Part shown: positions 6,551-10,748 of the stretch, piece by piece
How positions within the stretch are numbered: position 1 is the stretch's first letter
How the letters are laid out: every line of letters starts with the position of its first letter
NCBI RefSeq assembly: GCF_039916245.1
Contig: NZ_JBDSLS010000055.1
Coordinates: forward strand, 1-12,630
Reading direction: 5' to 3'
DNA: 12,630 bases
DNA from: Gelidibacter sp039916245
GTDB lineage: Bacteria > Bacteroidota > Bacteroidia > Flavobacteriales > Flavobacteriaceae
Program-made: the position numbers and the translations under genes
The notes under the pieces: model-generated
Told to the model about the DNA's origin: nothing
What the model saw: only the letters and a program-made list of their open reading frames with translations
The model's database searches: none

Positions 6551-7924
6551 TTGGCAGAAGAAAGAGAGAACATACAATTTGAGCTAACTGACGAACTCAT
6601 TGAACAAGTTCAGCAACTTATCGAAGATAAAAACGATGACGAGCTCCACCGACTTTTAAATGAATTCCATTACGCTGATATTGCTGAAATTCTAGATGAA
6701 GTTGATCTGGAAGATGCAGTGTATGTGATCAAACTTCTCGATTCTGAAACCACCTCAGAAATCCTGATGGAGCTGGATGAAGACCATCGAGAAAAAATAT
6801 TGCGCAACCTGTCCTCCAAGGAAATCGCTGACGAAGTACAGGCTTTGGACACGGATGATGCTGCTGATATTCTTTCGGAACTTTCTGAAGAACGTCAACG
6901 TGAAGTCATCCATCACTTGGAAGACGAAGATCATAAGGCTGAAATTACCGAATTACTGGCCTATGACGAAGATACTGCGGGCGGACTCATGGCCAAGGAA
7001 TTGGTTAAAGTCTACGAAACCTGGACCGTTGCCAGCTGTTTGCGCCGCATCAGAGGGCAGGCCAAGGATGTGACTCGAGTCCATTCTATTTATGTCGTCA
7101 ACAAGCAAAACAAACTCATTGGACGCTTGTCTTTAAAAGATTTAATTATCGCCAAAAGTGATGAGAAAATTGCCGACATCTACATCAAAAATGTCGATTA
7201 TGTAAAAGTGGACGAAGATCCCGAAGAAGTCGCAAAAATCATGGCCAAATATGACTTGGAAGCCATTCCTGTGGTTGACGATGATATGGTTTTATTAGGA
7301 CGCATCACCATTGACGACATTATCGACGTCATGATTGAAGAAGCCGATAAAGATTACCAATTGGCCGCCGGTATTACGGGAGATGTGGAAGCTGATGATA
7401 GCATTTGGCAACTTACAAAAGCGCGTTTGCCCTGGCTTCTTATTGGAATGTTTGGAGGTATCGGTGCCGCCAGTATCATTAATGGGTTCAGTGATGCCAT
7501 GATGCAATTCCCCGCCTTGTTACTTTTTATTCCGTTAGTGCAGGCCACGGCAGGAAATGTAGGCGTACAATCTTCCGCCATCGTGGTTAAAGGTTTGGCA
7601 AATGGCACCATTGACAGCAATATTATCCATCGTCTTTTTAAAGAATTACTCTTAGGATTGGTCAACGGGTTGGCAATTGCCTTTGTCGTTTTAATGATCA
7701 GTCATTTCGGATTTCATACCACCTATTTAGAATCCCTAACCATTTGTGTGGCCTTGGTAACAGTTATTATGATGGCCGCAGTCATTGGAACCTCAATGCC
7801 AATATTCTTGGACCGTCGTGGCATTGATGCAGCCGTAGCCACGGGACCGTTTATTACTACCAGTAATGATGTTTTCGGGATTTTAACTTATTTTCTCGTC
7901 GCTAAGATGATTCTAGGGTTTTAG
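6551..7924 (+). CDS. mgtE: Magnesium transporter MgtE (TTG start)
   Basis: MgtE is a homodimeric inner-membrane Mg2+ channel gated by its cytosolic domains. Domains in order: acidic N domain (about 8-140, superhelical, with repeated ADIxxxLxE patterns), two CBS domains (about 143-268, including DTAGGLMAKEL and VVDDDMVLLGRITIDDIID), a plug helix, and five membrane helices (about 293-456). Conserved pore motifs are ATAGNVGVQSSAIVVKGLA (332-350) and IDAAVATGPFITTSNDVFG (425-443); D440 probably corresponds to the pore aspartate of the Thermus enzyme. The length (457) is normal. The only start that keeps the N domain is TTG 6551; in-frame ATGs come about 70 codons later, inside the N domain. It starts 18 bases after rsmA and is probably cotranscribed with it. 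Gating by intracellular Mg2+ through the acidic N/CBS domains is known for the family. Confidence 0.95.
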   Translation: MAEERENIQFELTDELIEQVQQLIEDKNDDELHRLLNEFHYADIAEILDEVDLEDAVYVIKLLDSETTSEILMELDEDHREKILRNLSSKEIADEVQALDTDDAADILSELSEERQREVIHHLEDEDHKAEITELLAYDEDTAGGLMAKELVKVYETWTVASCLRRIRGQAKDVTRVHSIYVVNKQNKLIGRLSLKDLIIAKSDEKIADIYIKNVDYVKVDEDPEEVAKIMAKYDLEAIPVVDDDMVLLGRITIDDIIDVMIEEADKDYQLAAGITGDVEADDSIWQLTKARLPWLLIGMFGGIGAASIINGFSDAMMQFPALLLFIPLVQATAGNVGVQSSAIVVKGLANGTIDSNIIHRLFKELLLGLVNGLAIAFVVLMISHFGFHTTYLESLTICVALVTVIMMAAVIGTSMPIFLDRRGIDAAVATGPFITTSNDVFGILTYFLVAKMILGF

Positions 7925-7940
7925 GGTTCTAGGTTTTTAA
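7911..7940 (+). repeat. 16-base-period tandem duplication over the mgtE stop
   Basis: TTCTAGGGTTTTAG (7911-7924, the last mgtE codons plus TAG) is repeated as TTCTAGGTTTTTAA (7927-7940) with two differences. The second copy keeps an LGF-stop-like reading. It looks like a slippage duplication and has no evident function. Confidence 0.5.
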
Positions 7941-7946
7941 TGTTTT

Positions 7947-8092
7947 GGGCGTTCCCTTTCAGGTCGCGCTTTCCATTACAATCTTTTGCGAAAAGCAAAA
8001 GGATTTCCATTTCAAATGCGGAGCATTCACGAATACCATAGTTTATAATAAAAATGCTGAGTAATCGCTAAGGCAAATTGCACGGTTAAAAG
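7947..8092. repeat. Intergenic repeat copy 1 (GGGCGTTCCC type)
   Basis: Bases 7947-8010 match 8191-8254 with only two differences in 64. The unit begins GGGCGTTCCC and contains a hairpin, CTTTTGC (7983-7989) with GCAAAAG (7995-8001) around GAAAA. The tail motif AATCGCTAA (8063-8071), which directly follows the core in copy 2, is displaced here by about 49 extra bases (8011-8062 against 8255-8257). From memory, GGGCGTTCCC...AATCCCTAACGC-like repeats are frequent in flavobacterial intergenic DNA. The hairpin could also act as an mgtE terminator, but there is no T-run. Confidence 0.8.
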
Positions 8093-8190
8093 TTAACTTG
8101 TTAAGTTGACACTATATGGTAGATTATCAATATTGAACATAAAGTGCTCTTCTGCTAATAATTCTCGAAGTTTTTAGGCTTTAATATTTA

Positions 8191-8287
8191 GGGCGTTCCC
8201 TTTCAGGTCGCGCTTTCCATTGCAATCTTTTGCGAAAAGCAAAAGGATTTTCATTACAATCGCTAACGCGAATTTGGCATTTAAAAG
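8191..8287. repeat. Intergenic repeat copy 2 (GGGCGTTCCC type)
   Basis: Second copy, exactly 244 bases after copy 1. Hairpin arms are at 8227-8233 and 8239-8245. The tail CAATCGCTAACGCG (8257-8270) follows the core without the extra bases of copy 1, so this is probably the intact form. The similarity extends through TTAAAAG (8281-8287) and loosely upstream (AGGCTTTAATATTTA here, AGGTTTTTAATGTTTT in copy 1). Confidence 0.8.
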
Positions 8288-8366
8288 AAAAGTAGTTAGT
8301 TAGAAACAAAATTTGAAATACATCTCAAATGAAAACTGCTCTGCTCCCAATATTTTCGATGTTAAA

Positions 8367-8433
8367 AATTCCTTCCCTTTTTTCAAGGGAAGGTGGATTT
8401 AAGCCCAGAAAAGGGCTTAAAGACGGAAGGGTT
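8367..8433 (+). repeat. Two-hairpin element, copy A1 (forward)
   Basis: AATT is followed by hairpin 1: CCTTCCCTT (8371-8379) with AAGGGAAGG (8385-8393). GTGG is next (8393-8396). Hairpin 2 is TTTAAGCCC (8398-8406) with GGGCTTAAA (8413-8421) around loop AGAAAA. The element closes with GACG and GAAGGGTT (8422-8433). It is 67 bases long, the same as A2. Confidence 0.85.
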
Positions 8434-8471
8434 GTAAAATCTCACAAATCCATAAACAAATTAACCACACA

Positions 8472-8504
8472 AAACCTCTCAGGTTTTAGAAACCTGAGAG
8501 GTTT
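8472..8504. repeat. Perfect 15-bp palindrome P1 at the centre of composite 1
   Basis: AAACCTCTCAGGTTT (8472-8486) and AAACCTGAGAGGTTT (8490-8504) are exact reverse complements with a 3-base spacer. It lies between the forward and inverted two-hairpin elements. From memory, AAACCT...AGGTTT palindromes of this kind recur in Bacteroidota intergenic regions. Confidence 0.85.
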
Positions 8505-8527
8505 GACAACTCATAAATCAAGCTCAA

Positions 8528-8592
8528 AACCACCGCGTCGTCTGCTTCTATTCTGAAGCAGAAGCCACTCCTCCTTTCAAAGGAGGAGAATT
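8528..8592 (-). repeat. Two-hairpin element, copy B1 (inverted)
   Basis: Read on the minus strand it has the same order as A1: AATTC, hairpin 1 (CTCCTCCTTT 8568-8577 with AAAGGAGGAG 8579-8588), GTGG, hairpin 2 (TCTGCTTC 8541-8548 with GAAGCAGA 8555-8562, loop AGAATA on this strand), then GACG and a GGTT end. Stem sequences differ from the A copies but the layout is the same. Confidence 0.8.
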
Positions 8593-8627
8593 CCTATCAG
8601 TCTCATTTTAAAAACTGCAAGATTCAA

Positions 8628-8694
8628 AATTCCTTCCCTTTTTTCAAGGGAAGGTGGTTTCAATTCCAGAAAAGGAATTGAAGACGGAAGGGTT
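8628..8694 (+). repeat. Two-hairpin element, copy A2 (forward)
   Basis: Lies 261 bases after A1 and has the same 67-base length. It differs at seven positions. Six of them are three compensated base pairs in hairpin 2: TTCAATTCC (8659-8667) with GGAATTGAA (8674-8682). The seventh is the single base before that stem (A8397 against T8658). Loop AGAAAA, hairpin 1 and the GACGGAAGGGTT end are identical. Confidence 0.85.
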
Positions 8695-8732
8695 ATAGAA
8701 TCTCACAAATTCAGTAAAAAAATAAACTCCCT

Positions 8733-8795
8733 AAACCTCTCAGGTTTTCCTCCTACGCTGAAGCTTCGGTGGACAAGTAAAAACCTGAGGGGTTT
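8733..8795. repeat. Palindrome P2 with an enlarged loop
   Basis: AAACCTCTCAGGTTT (8733-8747) pairs with AAACCTGAGGGGTTT (8781-8795), with one T-G wobble compared with P1. The loop is about 33 bases instead of 3. The extra sequence contains CTACGCTGAAGCTTCGGTGG (8753-8772), itself centred on the GAAGCTTC palindrome. The extra length accounts for the 31-base difference between A1-A2 spacing (261) and B1-B2 spacing (292). Confidence 0.8.
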
Positions 8796-8819
8796 GACAG
8801 CTCAGAAATTATACTGAAA

Positions 8820-8885
8820 AACCACCTCGTCTTCTGCTTCTATCCTGAAGCAGAAGCCACTCCTCCTTCAAAAGGAGGAGAAGTT
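8820..8885 (-). repeat. Two-hairpin element, copy B2 (inverted)
   Basis: On the minus strand: hairpin 1 (CTCCTCCTT 8860-8868 with AAGGAGGAG 8872-8880), GTGG, hairpin 2 with a 10-bp stem (CTTCTGCTTC 8831-8840, GAAGCAGAAG 8847-8856, loop AGGATA on this strand), then GACG and AGGTGGTT. It is the inverted partner of A2, as B1 is of A1. Confidence 0.8.
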
Positions 8886-8972
8886 AGTTTGTGATTAAAT
8901 TTTTAAAGACGTCGAAATCAAAAAGGATCAAATGAAAATATTCTGATCACCATTCTTATTTCTTAAGTAAAA

Positions 8973-9006
8973 TTGACAGAAATCAAAATGCCTTTTCTTA
9001 ATTTTG
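8973..9006 (+). promoter_or_regulatory. Bacteroidota-type promoter of the hydroxyacid dehydrogenase gene
   Basis: TTG (8973-8975) and TAATTTTG (8999-9006) are separated by 23 bases. The second box is an exact match to TAnnTTTG, and the spacing is at the long end of the 17-23 range known for flavobacterial promoters. Transcription would begin near 9012, giving a leader of about 44 bases that contains the hairpin at 9030-9049. Confidence 0.65.
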
Positions 9007-9029
9007 AAATTATGAACTTTTAAAAATAG

Positions 9030-9049
9030 ATTCCTGCCTACGCAGGAAT
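9030..9049 (+). promoter_or_regulatory. Leader hairpin directly before a start codon
   Basis: ATTCCTGC (9030-9037) and GCAGGAAT (9042-9049) form a perfect 8-bp stem with loop CTAC. It ends six bases before the ATG at 9056, inside the region a ribosome must cover. No U-run follows. It may be a dispersed repeat (ATTCCTGC...GCAGGAAT strings are common in bacteria) or a translational control element. Confidence 0.6.
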
Positions 9050-9055
9050 GTTACC

Positions 9056-9997
9056 ATGAAAATCCTCCACCTCGATACCAACCATCGTTTACTCATCGAT
9101 CAGCTCTACGCTATGGGCTATCAAAATGATGAAGATTATACGTCTTCCAAACAAGCCATTGAAGCTAAAATACAGAATTATGACGGTGTCATTTTAAGAA
9201 GCCGTTTTAGCATTGATAAACAGTTTTTAGATGCCGCTAAAAACCTAAAATTTATCGGTCGCGTTGGTGCAGGATTAGAAAACATTGATTGTGACTACGC
9301 TCAACAAAAAGGCATCCACCTCATCGCGGCACCAGAAGGCAACAGAAACGCCGTTGGCGAACACGCTTTGGGCATGCTCCTATCTTTATTTAACAAACTC
9401 AATAAAGCAGACCGTGAAGTGCGCTCTGGGAAATGGCTTCGTGAAGATAATAGAGGTATTGAACTCGATGGAAAAACCGTTGGTCTTATTGGTTATGGCA
9501 ATATGGGCAAAGCTTTTGCCAAAAAACTACGCGGCTTTGAAGTTGAAGTGATCTGTTATGACATCAAAGCCAATGTAGGCGATGACAATGCCAAACAAGT
9601 GTCTCTAAAAGAATTCCAAGACCAAGTGGATGTTGTGAGTTTACATACACCACAAACACCATTGACCTTAGGCATAGTCAACGCCGACTTTATCAACGCA
9701 TTCAAAAAACCATTTTGGTTCATTAATACAGCGCGTGGTAAAAGTGTCGTGACTAAAGATTTGGTAGCTGCTTTAAAATCTAAAAAAATTCTTGGCGCAG
9801 GATTAGATGTTTTAGAATACGAAAAGTCATCTTTTGAAGACCTATTTACTTCTGAAATGCCACAGGCATTCAAATACCTCATCCAAGCAGAAAATGTCCT
9901 CTTAACCCCACATGTGGCAGGTTGGACCATAGAAAGTAAAGAAAAACTGGCACAGACTATTGTTGATAAAATAAAGGCCATTTCAAAGTCCTATTGA
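9056..9997 (+). CDS. D-2-hydroxyacid dehydrogenase family protein
   Basis: NAD-dependent oxidoreductase of the D-isomer 2-hydroxyacid dehydrogenase family (phosphoglycerate, glycerate, hydroxypyruvate and similar substrates). The catalytic domain is split: residues 1-98 and the C-terminal part. The Rossmann domain lies between. Dinucleotide-binding loop GYGNMG is at 146-151, with D169 ending the second strand, which favours NAD over NADP. The catalytic triad is R227 in NTARG, E256 in DVLEYE and H286 in TPHVAGW. RVGAGLENID (69-78) is the usual N-terminal substrate-loop motif. The 313 residues carry no ACT or other regulatory domain, so if it is a 3-phosphoglycerate dehydrogenase it would lack ACT-mediated serine inhibition. 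Homologues are often labelled SerA, but nothing visible fixes the substrate and no serB or serC is adjacent. It has its own promoter and a leader hairpin. Confidence 0.92.
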   Translation: MKILHLDTNHRLLIDQLYAMGYQNDEDYTSSKQAIEAKIQNYDGVILRSRFSIDKQFLDAAKNLKFIGRVGAGLENIDCDYAQQKGIHLIAAPEGNRNAVGEHALGMLLSLFNKLNKADREVRSGKWLREDNRGIELDGKTVGLIGYGNMGKAFAKKLRGFEVEVICYDIKANVGDDNAKQVSLKEFQDQVDVVSLHTPQTPLTLGIVNADFINAFKKPFWFINTARGKSVVTKDLVAALKSKKILGAGLDVLEYEKSSFEDLFTSEMPQAFKYLIQAENVLLTPHVAGWTIESKEKLAQTIVDKIKAISKSY

Positions 9998-10074
9998 TAT
10001 TTAAGTTTCAAACACTAATTATGTGCATTGAAAAACCCTAAAAGTTGGGCTTTGAATTCAGTCATAAAGTCTTT

Positions 10075-10108
10075 TTTGTTAAATCAAATCTTTTTTTTGC
10101 TACCTTTA
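10075..10108 (+). promoter_or_regulatory. Candidate promoter of the TM2-domain gene
   Basis: TTTG (10075-10078) and TACCTTTA (10101-10108) are 22 bases apart. The -7 box deviates from TAnnTTTG only in the last base. The start codon is 31 bases further on. Confidence 0.5.
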
Positions 10109-10139
10109 AACTTCTAACTTTTAAAACATTACAAGGAAG

Positions 10140-10574
10140 ATGACTGAAAATAACAATTTAAGTGACGATATGCTGGACAGCGCAAAAGATAACAATAAAA
10201 AATTTACAGAAGACGTCAAACGTTCTGCTGAGGAATTTTCAGATGGAGCTAAAAAAAGTGCTAAAGAGTTCTCATCAGGAGCAAAAGAAGCCTTCGGAAA
10301 CACCCCAGGTGAGAATAAAAAAATATTAGCTGGTATTCTTGCTATTCTCGTAGGATCTTTAGGTGTCCACAAATTTATACTAGGGTACAATAAAGAAGGC
10401 GGAATTTTATTAGGAGCCACATTAATTGGCATGGTACTCTCCTGTGTAGGTATTGGCATATTTGTAATTTGGGCAACAGGATTAGTGGGATTAATTGAAG
10501 GTATTATCTACCTTACAAAATCTGATGCTGAATTTTACGCTACCTATCAAGCAGGCAAGAAACCTTGGTTTTAA
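10140..10574 (+). CDS. TM2-domain membrane protein with an amphipathic N-terminal repeat
   Basis: The 144-residue protein has a hydrophilic N-terminal part and a C-terminal TM2 domain. In the TM2 domain, KKILAGILAILVGSLGVHKF (60-79) is the first membrane helix with the GxHKFxxG signature, and about 88-123 is the second, longer hydrophobic region. Residues 28-50 are two 11-residue repeats (RSAEEFSDGAK and KSAKEFSSGAK) followed by a partial third. These form an amphipathic helix of the apolipoprotein/LEA-like kind that may lie on the membrane. TM2 proteins have no agreed biochemical role in bacteria. The ATG at 10140 directly follows AAGGAAG, too close for a working Shine-Dalgarno site. The stop is followed within three bases by a long hairpin. 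The gene converges with the acyltransferase gene downstream. Confidence 0.88.
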   Translation: MTENNNLSDDMLDSAKDNNKKFTEDVKRSAEEFSDGAKKSAKEFSSGAKEAFGNTPGENKKILAGILAILVGSLGVHKFILGYNKEGGILLGATLIGMVLSCVGIGIFVIWATGLVGLIEGIIYLTKSDAEFYATYQAGKKPWF

Positions 10575-10576
10575 TC

Positions 10577-10620
10577 ATTTTACAAAAGCTGAAAATTATA
10601 TTATTCGGCTTTTGTAAAAT
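10577..10620. terminator. Long hairpin between convergent genes, probable bidirectional terminator
   Basis: ATTTTACAAAAGCTGAA (10577-10593) pairs with TTCGGCTTTTGTAAAAT (10604-10620), 17 bp with one T-G wobble. The core (AAAAGCTGAA with TTCGGCTTTT) followed by TTTTGT resembles a Rho-independent terminator on the plus strand, and the A-run on the left arm gives the same on the minus strand. The remaining gap to 10748 is AT-rich with nothing recognised. Confidence 0.65.
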
Positions 10621-10748
10621 CAATTAAAATTTGTATTTAATTCAATGTTTAAGAGGATATTGCAACTCCTAATAAAACGCAAAAGATTTATAGAAGGAAA
10701 GAATAAGAGAAGTTTTATAATTAAGAATTAGGCAATAAGGAATTATTT

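Larger units (their letters stand above)
7925..9055. other. 1.1-kb intergenic repeat island without a credible gene
   Basis: Between mgtE and the dehydrogenase gene there is no convincing coding sequence. The region holds, in order: a direct repeat pair (7947-8092 and 8191-8287), a tandem composite of hairpin elements (8367-8592 and 8628-8885), and a promoter with a leader hairpin for the next gene (8973-9049). The spacer 8093-8190 contains a near-palindrome, TTAACTTGTTAAGTTGA (8093-8109), but nothing else recognised. Confidence 0.85.

Noticed and set aside
7354..7665. 103-codon minus-strand frame opposite mgtE
   Set aside because: It overlaps the conserved MgtE membrane domain and reads like an antisense shadow without family features.
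8093..8109. Near-palindrome TTAACTTGTTAAGTTGA as an operator
   Set aside because: Pairing includes two G-T positions, there is no gene start nearby, and such AT-rich near-palindromes occur by chance.
8329..8556. 75-codon plus-strand frame inside the repeat island
   Set aside because: It runs through element A1, palindrome P1 and part of B1. Its codons are simply the hairpin arms read in frame, and the duplicated unit does not keep the frame.
8367..8885. CRISPR array
   Set aside because: The repeated units are 67-base hairpin elements in alternating orientation with related spacers, not short direct repeats with unique spacers, and no cas gene is present.
9556..9981. 141-codon minus-strand frame opposite the dehydrogenase gene
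   Set aside because: It lies wholly within a gene with a clear catalytic triad on the other strand. It has no recognisable motif and no promoter.
10031..10053. Terminator after the dehydrogenase gene (CCC with GGG near 10036-10050)
   Set aside because: Only a 3-5 bp stem can form and no T-run follows directly, so it is too weak to call.
10121..10459. 112-codon minus-strand frame opposite the TM2 gene
   Set aside because: The plus strand encodes a recognisable TM2 domain with a promoter-like region; the minus frame mirrors it and has no motif.
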